From NCBI RefSeq assembly GCF_003646465.1, contig NZ_QZEX01000004.1, positions 248,001 through 312,000 of the forward strand: DNA of 64,000 nucleotides. The letters are read 5' to 3'. The notes under the pieces were generated by a model, which saw only the letters and a program-made list of their open reading frames with translations, had not been told where the DNA came from and ran no database searches. Positions 7,645 to 16,398 of this stretch are shown here, in pieces (the stretch's first letter is position 1; each line of letters begins with the position of its first letter). Made by a program: the position numbers and the translations under genes. This DNA is from Chachezhania antarctica (GTDB lineage: Bacteria > Pseudomonadota > Alphaproteobacteria > Rhodobacterales > Rhodobacteraceae).

Positions 7645-9064
7645 CCCCGGAAGCGACGGCGCCGCGCCGCGGGACGTGCCGTCCGCGCAGCCCCCGGCAG
7701 GCGCGCCGGACGAGGTCGCCAAGGTCAGGGGGCCCGGCGACATCACCCATGCCCGCGTGATGAAGATCGCGCTGCCGATTGTGTTGTCGAACGCGACGGT
7801 GCCGATCCTTGGCCTTGTCGATACCGGGGTCATCGGTCAGATGGGGCTGGCCGCACCTATCGGGGCGGTGGGCATCGGATCCATCATCCTGACCACGATC
7901 TACTGGATCTTCGGCTTCCTGCGCATGGGCACCGTCGGGCTGACGGGGCAGGCGCTGGGCGCCGATGACCGGGCCGAGGTCGCGGCGCTTCTGACCCGGG
8001 TCGTCCTGATCGGGGCCGCCGCCGGCGTGGTGATGATCGCGCTGCAGGTGCCGATCTTCTGGGCCGCACTTCAGGTCTCGCCCTCGTCGGACGAGGTCGA
8101 AGGCCTTGCACTGTCCTACATGAGCATCCGCATCTGGTCCTCGCCTGCCGCCATTGCCCTGTACGGCATCAGCGGTTGGCTGATCGCGCAGGAGCGGACG
8201 CGGGCGATCCTTGTGATCCAGGTCTGGATGAACGGGCTGAACATGGTGCTCGACGTCTGGTTCGTGCTGGGGCTGGGCTGGGGCGTGGAAGGCGTGGCAT
8301 TTGCCACCTTCCTGTCGGAATGGACGGGCGTGGCGCTGGCCCTGTGGTTCTGCCGCGATGCGTTCCGGATGCCCGACTGGCACAACTGGCCCGTCGTGTT
8401 CCATGCCCAGCGGCTGAAGCACATGATGCTGATCAACGCCGATATCCTGATCCGGTCGCTGCTGCTGGAGGCAGTCTTCGTGTCGTTCCTGTTCATCACC
8501 GCGGGGATGGGCGATGTCGTGCTGGCCGCCAACCAGGTGCTGCTGCAATTCCTGATGATCACCGCCTACGCGATGGACGGCTTCGCCTTCTCGGCCGAGG
8601 CGCTGGTGGGCCAGGCCCTGGGCGCACGGCAACGGGCCACGCTGCGCCGTGCGGCCCTGATCACCAGCTTCTGGGGGTTGATGATCGGGCTGGCCCTGAC
8701 GCTGGCCTTTGCGCTGGGCGGGGGGCACCTGATCGACCTGCTGACCACGTCGGAGCCGGTGCGGGAAAGCGCGCGGACCTTCCTGATCTACATGATGATG
8801 GCGCCGGTTCTGGGCACGGCGGCGTGGATGCTCGACGGGATCTTCATCGGCGCGACCCGCACGAAGGATCTGCGCAACATGATGATCATCAGCGTCGCGA
8901 TCTACGCCGTGGCGGCGGCGATCCTTGTGCCGATCTTCGGTGCGCATGGACCGTGGATCGCGTTGCTGATTTCGCTCGTTGCGCGTGGCGCCACCCTTGG
9001 CGCCCGGTACCCGGCATTGGAGGCGGAGGCGGACGAGCCTTTGGCGGCCCGAAAGGCGGCCTGA
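7637..9064 (+). CDS. MATE-family efflux transporter
   Basis: This 475-residue inner-membrane protein has about 12 hydrophobic segments in two homologous halves, typical of MATE (NorM/DinF-like) exporters that expel cationic compounds using a Na+ or H+ gradient. Typical stretches are ALPIVLSNATVPILGLVDTGVIG near the N-terminus and MDGFAFSAEALVGQALGA at the start of the second half. The ATG at 7637 is chosen because it overlaps the upstream thioesterase stop. The first 35 residues are hydrophilic and Pro/Ala-rich. The substrate is unknown. Confidence 0.9.
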   Translation: MTDPGSDGAAPRDVPSAQPPAGAPDEVAKVRGPGDITHARVMKIALPIVLSNATVPILGLVDTGVIGQMGLAAPIGAVGIGSIILTTIYWIFGFLRMGTVGLTGQALGADDRAEVAALLTRVVLIGAAAGVVMIALQVPIFWAALQVSPSSDEVEGLALSYMSIRIWSSPAAIALYGISGWLIAQERTRAILVIQVWMNGLNMVLDVWFVLGLGWGVEGVAFATFLSEWTGVALALWFCRDAFRMPDWHNWPVVFHAQRLKHMMLINADILIRSLLLEAVFVSFLFITAGMGDVVLAANQVLLQFLMITAYAMDGFAFSAEALVGQALGARQRATLRRAALITSFWGLMIGLALTLAFALGGGHLIDLLTTSEPVRESARTFLIYMMMAPVLGTAAWMLDGIFIGATRTKDLRNMMIISVAIYAVAAAILVPIFGAHGPWIALLISLVARGATLGARYPALEAEADEPLAARKAA

Positions 9065-9066
9065 GC

Positions 9067-10131
9067 CTACAGCCACTTGTCCCGGTCGACACCCGTTGCC
9101 TCGGCCACGGATTTGAAGCCGTCGCGCTCCAGATAGGTATCCAGCCCGCGAACGATGTCGGTCACCAGCGACAGGCCCTTGTAGACCAGCGCGGAGTACA
9201 GCTGCACGGCGCTCGCCCCGGCGCAGATCTTGGCATAGGCATCCGCGGCCGAGCCGATGCCGCCGACGCCGATCAGGGGGATCTGCCCCTTGGTCGCCAG
9301 ATGAAGCCGGGCCAGGACCTGCGTCGACAGTTCGAACAGCGGCGCGCCCGACAGGCCGCCCGCCTCTTGCGCCTGAGGGCATTTCAAACCCTCGCGGGAA
9401 AGCGTCGTGTTGGTCGCGACAATCGCATCGACACCGCGGGTCGTGGCGACCTCTGCAATGTCGGCGATGTCCTCGTCGTTCAGGTCCGGGGCGATCTTCA
9501 GGAAGACTGGCAGGGGCCGGCCCAGTTCCTCGCGGGCAAACATGACCCGCGCCATCAGCGCGTCGAGCGCGTCCTTGCCCTGCAGATCGCGCAGCTTTTC
9601 GGTGTTGGGGGACGACACGTTGACGGTAACGAAATCGACATATGGCCCGCAGGCTGTCAGCACCTGCGCGAAATCGCCCGACCGGTCTGCGCTGTCCTTG
9701 TTCGCGCCAAGGTTCAGGCCGACGATCCCGGCGGACCGCTTCCGCGCCTTCAGGCGCGGGGCGACCGCGGCCATGCCTTCGCTGTTGAAGCCGAAGCGGT
9801 TGATCACGGCCTCGTCGTCGGTCAGGCGGAAGAGGCGCGGTCGGGGGTTGCCCGGTTGCGGCCGGGGCGTGACGGCGCCCACCTCGACAAAGCCGAAGCC
9901 CGCGCGCGACAGCGGCACCAGCGCGGTTGCGTGCTTGTCGAACCCGGCGGCAAGACCGACCGGATTGGGCAGGTCGAGCCCGGCCACTTGCGTGCGCAAC
10001 CTGTCGGTCGTCACCACGCCGGGCAACGGCGCCATGCCCATCCGCAGCGCGGCCAGGGCCATGCCATGGGCCTGTTCCGGGTCCATCCGCTGAAGCGCGG
10101 CCATGCCCAGTTTTTCGAACAGCCCGGCCAC
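9067..10131 (-). CDS. pyrD: Dihydroorotate dehydrogenase (quinone), class 2
   Basis: The enzyme oxidises dihydroorotate to orotate and passes electrons to the quinone pool at the inner membrane (pyrimidine synthesis). Class 2 features are the amphipathic N-terminus ([26 protein letters not shown]), [38 protein letters not shown] and the FMN phosphate-binding [15 protein letters not shown]. The start is set at the GTG at 10131, 4 nt after the upstream stop, because the alignment with known PyrD proteins begins there. The length of 354 residues is normal. It is cotranscribed with the DUF952 gene and converges on the MATE gene with a 2-nt gap. Confidence 0.95.
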   Translation of the reverse strand: MAGLFEKLGMAALQRMDPEQAHGMALAALRMGMAPLPGVVTTDRLRTQVAGLDLPNPVGLAAGFDKHATALVPLSRAGFGFVEVGAVTPRPQPGNPRPRLFRLTDDEAVINRFGFNSEGMAAVAPRLKARKRSAGIVGLNLGANKDSADRSGDFAQVLTACGPYVDFVTVNVSSPNTEKLRDLQGKDALDALMARVMFAREELGRPLPVFLKIAPDLNDEDIADIAEVATTRGVDAIVATNTTLSREGLKCPQAQEAGGLSGAPLFELSTQVLARLHLATKGQIPLIGVGGIGSAADAYAKICAGASAVQLYSALVYKGLSLVTDIVRGLDTYLERDGFKSVAEATGVDRDKWL

Positions 10132-10135
10132 GTGC

Positions 10136-10474
10136 CTATTCCACCCCGTCGGGGAAGCGGTGCCCGTTGGTGTCCAGCGGCAGGGGCTTTGCCCAAAGGA
10201 CATCTTCGCGCCGCAAGGGCGCGTAGAGATGCGGGAACTCGGCCCCGCCGCGCGAGACTTCCCATTTCAGAGCATCGCCGAAACGGTCGGTATCGCAGGC
10301 CAGCAGCATCAGCCCGTCTTCGCCCGCGAAATGCTTCGCGGCGGTCTCGGCCGACTGTTCGGCGGTCGAGAAATGCACGAACCCGTCGGCCAGATCGATC
10401 GGTGCGCCCAGCGTCTCGCCGGAGGCATCGAAGGCCGCCCATTCGTCGGCACGGAAAATCTTGTAGATCAGCAT
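10136..10474 (-). CDS. DUF952-domain protein
   Basis: This 112-residue protein matches the DUF952 pattern: [14 protein letters not shown] at the start, [22 protein letters not shown] in the middle and [17 protein letters not shown] near the end. The family is small, cytosolic and uncharacterised, with a fold related to ADP-ribosyltransferases. The ATG at 10474 fits the family start. It lies directly upstream of pyrD with 4 nt between them, so both share a transcript. No specific function can be assigned. Confidence 0.85.
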   Translation of the reverse strand: MLIYKIFRADEWAAFDASGETLGAPIDLADGFVHFSTAEQSAETAAKHFAGEDGLMLLACDTDRFGDALKWEVSRGGAEFPHLYAPLRREDVLWAKPLPLDTNGHRFPDGVE

Positions 10475-10542
10475 GATGCTTCGATGCCGCGTCCCGCCAC
10501 GCGGCGCAAGCCGAAAGCGGCGGCGTGTCCGTGCGAGAAGCT

Positions 10543-10571
10543 TTGACAAAGCGCCGGGTCCGGCACAGCAT
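10543..10571 (+). promoter_or_regulatory. Candidate sigma-70 promoter for the 5'-nucleotidase gene
   Basis: A perfect -35 TTGACA (10543-10548) is followed after 17 nt by a weak -10, CAGCAT (10566-10571). The ATG lies about 30 nt further on at 10601, so the leader would be short. Called by eye. Confidence 0.45.
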
Positions 10572-10600
10572 TGCGCGATCATCCATTAGGGAGCGCTTCC

Positions 10601-12157
10601 ATGTTTGCCCGATTTTTCCTGTCCACCGCGGCACTTGCCCTGACCGCCGGGGCCGCCGCCGCCGACTACGAACTGACGATTCTGCATACCAACGATTTCC
10701 ATTCCCGGTTCGAACCGATCAGCAAGTACGACAGCGGCTGTTCGGCCGAGGACAACACCGCGGGCGAATGCTTCGGCGGATCGGCCCGGCTGGTCTCGGC
10801 AATCAACGACGCGCGCGAACGGGCCGGCAATTCCATCCTTGTCGACGGGGGCGACCAGTTCCAGGGCACGCTGTTCTACACCTACTACAAGGGCAAGCTT
10901 GCCGCCGAGATGATGAACACGCTGGGCTATGACGGGATGACCGTGGGCAACCACGAATTCGATGACGGCCCCGAAGTGCTGGCCGGTTTCATGGAGGCGG
11001 TGGATTTCCCTGTCCTGATGTCGAACGCCGATGTCAGCGCCGAGCCGGCGCTGGCGGGCAAGTTGATGAAATCGACGGTGATCGAGAAGAATGGCGAGAA
11101 GATCGGCCTGATCGGTCTGACACCGCAGGACACCGATGAACTGGCCAGCCCCGGCCCGAACATCACCTTCTCCGATCCCGTCGCCGCCGTGCAGGGCGAG
11201 GTCGACAAGCTGACCGCTGAAGGCGTGAACAAGATCGTCGTGCTCTCCCATTCCGGCTATAACGTCGACAAGGCCGTCGCCGCGGGAACCATCGGGGTGG
11301 ACGTGATCGTCGGCGGGCACGACAACTCGCTGCTGGGCGACATGGAGGGCGCCAAGGGCCCGTACCCGACGATGGTGGGCGATACCGCCATCGTGCAGGC
11401 CTATGCCTATGGCAAGTACCTGGGCGAGCTGAACGTGACCTTCGACGATGACGGCAAGATCAGCGAGGCCGCAGGCCAGCCGCTGCTGATGGACGCCGCC
11501 GTGACCGAGGACACGCCGACCGTCGACCGCATCGCCGAGGCTGCGAAGCCGCTTGAGGAGATCCGGTCGAAAGTCGTGGCCGAAACGGCCGAACCCATCG
11601 ACGGTGAGCGCGGCTCGTGCCGGGCCGAGGAATGCGCGATGGGCAACCTCGTGACTGATGCGATGCTGGACCGGGTGAAGGACCAGGGCATCGAGATCGC
11701 GATTACAAACGGCGGCGGGCTGCGCGCCTCGATCGACGCGGGGCCGGTAACGATGGGCGAGGTGCTGACGGTACTGCCCTTCCAGAACACGTTGTCGACC
11801 TTCCAGGTGACCGGGGAAACCGTCGTGGCCGCGCTGGAAAACGGTGTCAGCCAGTATGAAGACGGCGCGGGCCGCTTCCCGCAGGTGGCGGGGATGAGCT
11901 TTGCCTTCGATCCCACGGCCGAGGTCGGCAGCCGCATCAGCGACGTGACGGTCGGCGGTGCGCCCATCGAGATGGACAAGCTCTATGGCGTGGTCTCGAA
12001 CAACTATGTCCGGGGCGGCGGCGATGGCTACAAGATGTTCGTCGATGCCGAGAACGCCTACGATTACGGCCCCGACCTGGCCGATGTGACGGCGGAGTTT
12101 CTGGCCACCAACGCGCCTTATACGCCCTACACCGACGGACGGATCGTCAAGAAGTAA
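10601..12157 (+). CDS. Exported bifunctional metallophosphatase / 5'-nucleotidase
   Basis: This 518-residue periplasmic enzyme has a signal peptide (FARFFLSTAALALTAGAAAA, cleaved near ADYE). The N-terminal metallophosphoesterase domain shows ILHTNDFHSRFEP, DGGDQFQGTLF, VGNHEFDDGPEVL and VLSHSGY/VGGHDN. The C-terminal 5'-nucleotidase domain shows ITNGGGLRASIDAGPVTMGEVLTVLPF. It releases phosphate and nucleosides from external nucleotides for scavenging. The ATG at 10601 follows TAGGGAG; an in-frame ATG at 10571 would spoil the signal peptide. The nucleoside-type ABC importer elsewhere in the window could take up its products, which is inference. Confidence 0.93.
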   Translation: MFARFFLSTAALALTAGAAAADYELTILHTNDFHSRFEPISKYDSGCSAEDNTAGECFGGSARLVSAINDARERAGNSILVDGGDQFQGTLFYTYYKGKLAAEMMNTLGYDGMTVGNHEFDDGPEVLAGFMEAVDFPVLMSNADVSAEPALAGKLMKSTVIEKNGEKIGLIGLTPQDTDELASPGPNITFSDPVAAVQGEVDKLTAEGVNKIVVLSHSGYNVDKAVAAGTIGVDVIVGGHDNSLLGDMEGAKGPYPTMVGDTAIVQAYAYGKYLGELNVTFDDDGKISEAAGQPLLMDAAVTEDTPTVDRIAEAAKPLEEIRSKVVAETAEPIDGERGSCRAEECAMGNLVTDAMLDRVKDQGIEIAITNGGGLRASIDAGPVTMGEVLTVLPFQNTLSTFQVTGETVVAALENGVSQYEDGAGRFPQVAGMSFAFDPTAEVGSRISDVTVGGAPIEMDKLYGVVSNNYVRGGGDGYKMFVDAENAYDYGPDLADVTAEFLATNAPYTPYTDGRIVKK

Positions 12158-12190
12158 CGGCCCCTTCAAAATCCTGCACCCTGCGTCCAT

Positions 12191-12211
12191 CGGCGCGGGG
12201 TGTTCGCGCCG
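12191..12211 (+). terminator. Candidate terminator hairpin after the 5'-nucleotidase
   Basis: CGGCGCG and CGCGCCG form a perfect 7-bp stem with a 7-nt loop, 34 nt beyond the stop at 12157. There is no U-tract. Confidence 0.45.
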
Positions 12212-12252
12212 GGCTCTGGCCCTTGCGCATGCGCCGCGCTAGGTTGCCGCCC

Positions 12253-12918
12253 ATGTGCGGACGGTTTGCAGTCACCTTGCCCAGCGATGCGATGGCGCAG
12301 CTTTTCGAGGCGCGTCCCGCCAATGCGCTGCCCGACGTACCCAACTACAACGTCTGCCCGACCAACGACGTACATGTCGTGCGCAGTGGCGACACTGACC
12401 GCCAGCTTCTGCCCATGCGCTGGGGCTTCATCCCGCACTGGTACAAGACGCCCACCGACGGTCCGCTGCTGATCAACGCGCGCGCCGAAACACTGGCCGA
12501 AAAGCCCGCCTTCCGCAGTGCCTGCCGGGAACGGCGCTGCCTGATCGTTGGGACCGGTTTCTACGAATGGACCAAGACGGAGGAGGGCAAGCGCTTGCCG
12601 TGGTACATTCACCGCAAGGATGGCGCGCCGATGGTCTTTGCCGGGATCTGGCAGGACTGGGGCCGCGATGATCCGGCCCCCACCTGCGCCATCGTCACCA
12701 CCGGGGCGAACGATGACATCGGCCATATCCACAAGCGGATGCCGTTGATCCTGGAGCCCGCCGACTGGCCATTGTGGCTGGGAGAGGCCGGGCATGGCGC
12801 GGCCAAGCTGATGCAGCCGGGGGCAACGGGCATCCTCGATGCCTACCGTGTCGATCCGGAAGTGAATTCGAACCGGGCTCACGGCGCGCATCTGGTCGAA
12901 CCGCTAGCCGAAGCGTGA
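12253..12918 (+). CDS. SRAP domain protein (YedK/HMCES type)
   Basis: The protein begins MCGRFAV; after Met removal C2 becomes the N-terminal nucleophile that crosslinks to abasic sites in single-stranded DNA, shielding them at replication forks. Further SRAP motifs are NVCPTNDVHVV, RWGFIPHWY, NARAETLAEKPAFR, GTGFYEWTK and the late HKRMPLIL with the conserved His. The ATG at 12253 is required to place Cys at position 2. The length of 221 residues is normal. It stands alone between the nucleotidase and the selD fusion on the same strand. Confidence 0.93.
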   Translation: MCGRFAVTLPSDAMAQLFEARPANALPDVPNYNVCPTNDVHVVRSGDTDRQLLPMRWGFIPHWYKTPTDGPLLINARAETLAEKPAFRSACRERRCLIVGTGFYEWTKTEEGKRLPWYIHRKDGAPMVFAGIWQDWGRDDPAPTCAIVTTGANDDIGHIHKRMPLILEPADWPLWLGEAGHGAAKLMQPGATGILDAYRVDPEVNSNRAHGAHLVEPLAEA

Positions 12919-12976
12919 TCGGGCCGCGCGGCGATTCCTGCGTTGCCGTGACGGGCGGGCCGGTTAGAACGGCGGG

Positions 12977-15136
12977 ATGAAACAGGCGTCCCTTCCCCAG
13001 ACCCGCGACATCGTCCTGATCGGAGGCGGGCACACCCACGCGCTGTTCCTGCGCATGTGGGGGATGAACCCGCTCCCCGGCGCGCGGGTGACGGTGATCA
13101 ACCCCGGCCCCACCGCGCCCTATTCTGGCATGCTGCCGGGTCACGTTGCAGGCCATTACGATAGGTCCGCGCTGGATATCGACCTTGTCCGGCTGGCCCG
13201 TTTCGCCGGAGCGCGCGTGGTGGTGGGCGCGGCCGAAGGGTTGGATCTTGCAGCGCGGACAGTTCTCGTTCCCGGACGGCCACCGGTGGCGTACGACATC
13301 TGTTCCATCGACATCGGCATTACCTCCGCCATGCCCGACCTGCCGGGTTTCGCCGGTCACGCCATGCCTGCCAAGCCGCTGGGCCCCTTCGCCGAACGCT
13401 GGGCGGCGTTCCTGAACGGCACCGGCCCGGCCCGCGTCGCCATCATCGGTGGCGGCGTGGCGGGGGCGGAGCTGGCGCTGGCCATGTCCCACGCCCTCCG
13501 CCAGCGCGGACGGGAAGGCGACCTGACGCTGATAGACGCCGCCCGCCCGCTGGATGGCTTGGGCACAAGGGCACGCGACGTTCTCATGAGGGAACTACAG
13601 GACGCAGGAGTCGCGGTGCGCGCCGACAGCCCCATCGACCGCGTCGAACATGGCGCGATCCACTTGACCGATGGACAGAGCATCGAGGCCGATTTCATCA
13701 CCGGCGCTGCCGGGGCACGACCCTATGACTGGCTGAAGGAAACCGGGCTGGATCTGCACGACGGTTTCGTCTCGGTCGGCCCGACGCTTCAGTCCTCTGA
13801 CCCGACCATCTTCGCCACGGGCGATTGCGCTCACCTGTCATGGTCGCCCCGGCCCAAGGCTGGCGTCTATGCCGTGCGGCAGGCCCCGGTGCTAGTCCAC
13901 AACATCCGCGCGATGCTGACGGGAAAGGAGTTGAAACCCTATAAGCCGCAGGGCGATTACCTGAAACTGATCTCTCTGGGCCGAAAGGCAGCGCTGGGAG
14001 AGAAGTTCGGCCATGTTCTGCACGGGAAACTGATCTGGCGCTGGAAGGACGGGATCGACCAGCGGTTCATGGACAAGTTCCGCGACCTGCCGAAGATGCC
14101 CGCACCCGCGCTCCCCCGGCTGCGCGCCGATGGCGTGGACGACGCACTGGGCGAACGCCCGCTTTGCGGCGGCTGCGGCGCCAAGGTGGGCCGGCGCGCG
14201 CTTCAGTCGGCACTTGGGCCCGCGGGTACGCTGCAACGAACGGACATCGAACCCCTGCCGGGCGATGACGCGGCGCTGTTGCGGACGGGTGGCGCGCGTC
14301 AGGTCATCAGCGCGGACCATCTGCGCGCCCTGACCGAGGACCCCGTCCTGATGGCCCGCATCGCCGCCCATCACGCGCTGGGCGACATCTGGGCCATGGG
14401 CGCGTCCCCGCAGGCGGCGCTGGCCACCATCGTGCTGCCGCGCCTGTCGGACGCCCTGCAAGCCCGCACACTGGCCGAGATCATGGCAGCGGCGCGAGCC
14501 GTGATGGGCGAGGCGGGGGCCGATATCGTGGGCGGCCATACCTCTGTCGGCGATGAACTGACCGTGGGTTTCACGGTGACGGGCCTGTGCGATGCTGCGC
14601 CGATTACGCTGGCCGGGGGGCGGGCCGGGGATGCACTGATCCTGACCAAGCCAATCGGCTCCGGTACCCTGATGGCGGCCGAGATGGAGGGCGCGGCGGA
14701 CGGCGCCCATGTGCTCGCCGCGTGGGACTGGATGTGCCAGGGGCAGGGGGCCGCGGCTGCGGTGCTGTCCGGCGCGCATGCGATGACGGACGTGACCGGT
14801 TTCGGGCTGGCCGGCCACCTGTTGAACATCTGCGAGGCAAGCGGCGTCGCGGGAGAGATCACGCTGGACAGCGTGCCGATGATGGACGGCGCGGCGGAGT
14901 TGTCCGCCCAAGGCATACGGTCGTCCATCTACCCGGAAAACCGCGCGCTGGTGCCGGATCTGCCGGACACGGGGCCGGCGGCGCTGCTCTTCGATCCGCA
15001 GACCTCTGGCGGGCTTCTGGCCGCGATGGACGCGGGCGCGGCGGATGGGTTGGTCGAAAAGTTGAGAGCGGCAGGCTATTCCGCTGCGCGGATCGGGCGT
15101 TTGGTGGACGGGCCGCCGGGCGTGTCTGTCGTTTGA
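12977..15136 (+). CDS. selD: NADH-dehydrogenase-like oxidoreductase fused to selenide, water dikinase
   Basis: This 719-residue fusion has an N-terminal FAD/NAD(P) oxidoreductase half (about 1-375: LIGGGHTHA, second dinucleotide fold AIIGGGVAGAELALA at 156-170, ATGDCAHLSW at 280-289). The second half is SelD (about 380-719: LCGGCGAKVGRRAL with the probable catalytic C400, PGDDAALL, VSGDIVGGHT-like block, DPQTSGGLL). SelD makes selenophosphate from selenide and ATP. The flavin half may supply reduced selenium, which is a hypothesis. The 3' end overlaps the convergent mnmH gene, a selenophosphate user. No selA, selB or tRNA-Sec gene was seen here. Confidence 0.93.
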   Translation: MKQASLPQTRDIVLIGGGHTHALFLRMWGMNPLPGARVTVINPGPTAPYSGMLPGHVAGHYDRSALDIDLVRLARFAGARVVVGAAEGLDLAARTVLVPGRPPVAYDICSIDIGITSAMPDLPGFAGHAMPAKPLGPFAERWAAFLNGTGPARVAIIGGGVAGAELALAMSHALRQRGREGDLTLIDAARPLDGLGTRARDVLMRELQDAGVAVRADSPIDRVEHGAIHLTDGQSIEADFITGAAGARPYDWLKETGLDLHDGFVSVGPTLQSSDPTIFATGDCAHLSWSPRPKAGVYAVRQAPVLVHNIRAMLTGKELKPYKPQGDYLKLISLGRKAALGEKFGHVLHGKLIWRWKDGIDQRFMDKFRDLPKMPAPALPRLRADGVDDALGERPLCGGCGAKVGRRALQSALGPAGTLQRTDIEPLPGDDAALLRTGGARQVISADHLRALTEDPVLMARIAAHHALGDIWAMGASPQAALATIVLPRLSDALQARTLAEIMAAARAVMGEAGADIVGGHTSVGDELTVGFTVTGLCDAAPITLAGGRAGDALILTKPIGSGTLMAAEMEGAADGAHVLAAWDWMCQGQGAAAAVLSGAHAMTDVTGFGLAGHLLNICEASGVAGEITLDSVPMMDGAAELSAQGIRSSIYPENRALVPDLPDTGPAALLFDPQTSGGLLAAMDAGAADGLVEKLRAAGYSAARIGRLVDGPPGVSVV

Positions 15137-16194
15137 CCTGACAGGTCGATCTGTTCCATCACCTTCTCGATATCGGCTGCAGCTTTGTCCAGTCCGGCAT
15201 CGTCAAGCGTTCTGGCCTGCACCCGGGCCGCGACATGCGCGTCGATGGCGCGGCGCGACTTCTGGTAGGACGGATCGTAATGCTGATCCACGATGGCGCG
15301 CGTGAAGCCTTGCTTGTCGCCCGCATCGATCAGTTGCAACCAGCCTTCGACAACCTCGCGCCCGCGATGGGCGATCAGGGGCGGGAGAACCTCGTGCAGA
15401 CGGTCGGTGTCCGACAGTATGTCGTCGTAGACGCGGGTCAGGTAGGTCACCCGTTCATCGACCGGGGCTTCCACTTCGATCCGTGGGGCGATTTTCATCG
15501 CCTCCCAGATGGCGGGCGGGACGATGCGCGATCCGATCTTGCTCGATTCCGCTTCGACGACGACCGGCCGGGCCGGGTCGAACCCGGAGAGGGTGGATGA
15601 CAGCCCCGTCTCGAACCATTTCTGGGTCGGTTGGTCCCCCATCCCGCCCAGCACAGATCCGCGGTGATTGGCGAGGCCTTCCAGATCAAGCACCTGCACC
15701 CCGCGGGTGCGCAGCCGGTGCAACAGATCCGTCTTGGCGGTGCCGGTATAGCCATCGAGCGCCACCAGTCGGTGGGGCAGTTCGGTCTCGTACAGCATGG
15801 CATGGACCAGCCGCCGGAAGCTGCGATAGCCGCCCGCGACGGTGTCCGACCGCCAGCCGATCTCCTTCAGCGTCCACGCGAAGGTGCCCGACCGCTGCCC
15901 GCCTCGCCAGCAGTAGACCAGCGGCCGCCAGCCGCCATCATGATGGCTGAGCGTATCTTCGATATGGCGGGCGACATTGCGGAAGACCAGCGCGGCGCCC
16001 AGCTTGCGGGCCTTGAAGGGGCTGTCCTGCTTGTAGATCGTCCCGACCCGCGCGCGTTCATCATTATCCAGCGCGGGGAGGTTGATGGCGCCGGGCACGT
16101 GATCCTCGGCAAACTCCGCCGGGCTGCGCACGTCGATGACGGTGTCGTAGCCGTGGTTCAGCAGATCGGCGAGGGTGTCGTATGTCAGGGCCAT
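15076..16194 (-). CDS. mnmH: tRNA 2-selenouridine synthase
   Basis: This 372-residue enzyme replaces sulfur by selenium in 2-thiouridine at the tRNA wobble position, using selenophosphate. The N-terminal rhodanese domain carries the catalytic C95 in VYCWRGGQRSGTFAW. The C-terminal P-loop domain has GYTGTAKT at 148-155. The ATG at 16194 gives a standard N-terminus (LTYDTLADLLNHGYDTVIDVR). The last 20 codons overlap the convergent selD gene by 61 nt. The pairing with SelD explains the use of selenium here even without visible selenocysteine genes. Confidence 0.95.
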   Translation of the reverse strand: MALTYDTLADLLNHGYDTVIDVRSPAEFAEDHVPGAINLPALDNDERARVGTIYKQDSPFKARKLGAALVFRNVARHIEDTLSHHDGGWRPLVYCWRGGQRSGTFAWTLKEIGWRSDTVAGGYRSFRRLVHAMLYETELPHRLVALDGYTGTAKTDLLHRLRTRGVQVLDLEGLANHRGSVLGGMGDQPTQKWFETGLSSTLSGFDPARPVVVEAESSKIGSRIVPPAIWEAMKIAPRIEVEAPVDERVTYLTRVYDDILSDTDRLHEVLPPLIAHRGREVVEGWLQLIDAGDKQGFTRAIVDQHYDPSYQKSRRAIDAHVAARVQARTLDDAGLDKAAADIEKVMEQIDLSGQTTDTPGGPSTKRPIRAAE

Positions 16195-16283
16195 GGGGAT
16201 GGATAGCGGATTTCAACCGGACGGTGAAGCGTGCTTGGAGGAAGGACGGTTGATGCCAGCTTTTCTGGATCACTCGGGATCCC

Positions 16284-16322
16284 GTTCGCGCGCGACCCAC
16301 CCGCCTCGGGTCCGGCGCGAAC
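16284..16322. repeat. Two-tier inverted repeat between pyrG and mnmH
   Basis: GTTCGCGC (16284-16291) pairs with GCGCGAAC (16315-16322), and inside it GACCC pairs with GGGTC. With the hairpin at 16363-16381 it fills most of the 204-nt gap between pyrG and mnmH. It is non-coding on both strands. Confidence 0.6.
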
Positions 16323-16362
16323 CTGCCGTCGCTCCAGGCTTATCCGTTCCGGCTGCCGTAGG

Positions 16363-16381
16363 GTGCGTGCTCTGCACGCAC
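16363..16381 (-). terminator. Candidate terminator hairpin after pyrG
   Basis: GTGCGTGC-TCT-GCACGCAC is a perfect 8-bp stem with a 3-nt loop, 18 nt beyond the pyrG stop (16399). No U-tract follows in the transcript direction. Confidence 0.55.
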
Positions 16382-16398
16382 CGCCCGTAAGACCGGCC

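Noticed and set aside
7442-9382. A 646-codon frame antisense to the MATE and thioesterase genes.
   Set aside because: The composition is Arg/His/Gln/Pro-rich and low in hydrophobic residues, as expected for a shadow frame; the plus-strand genes have clear family motifs.
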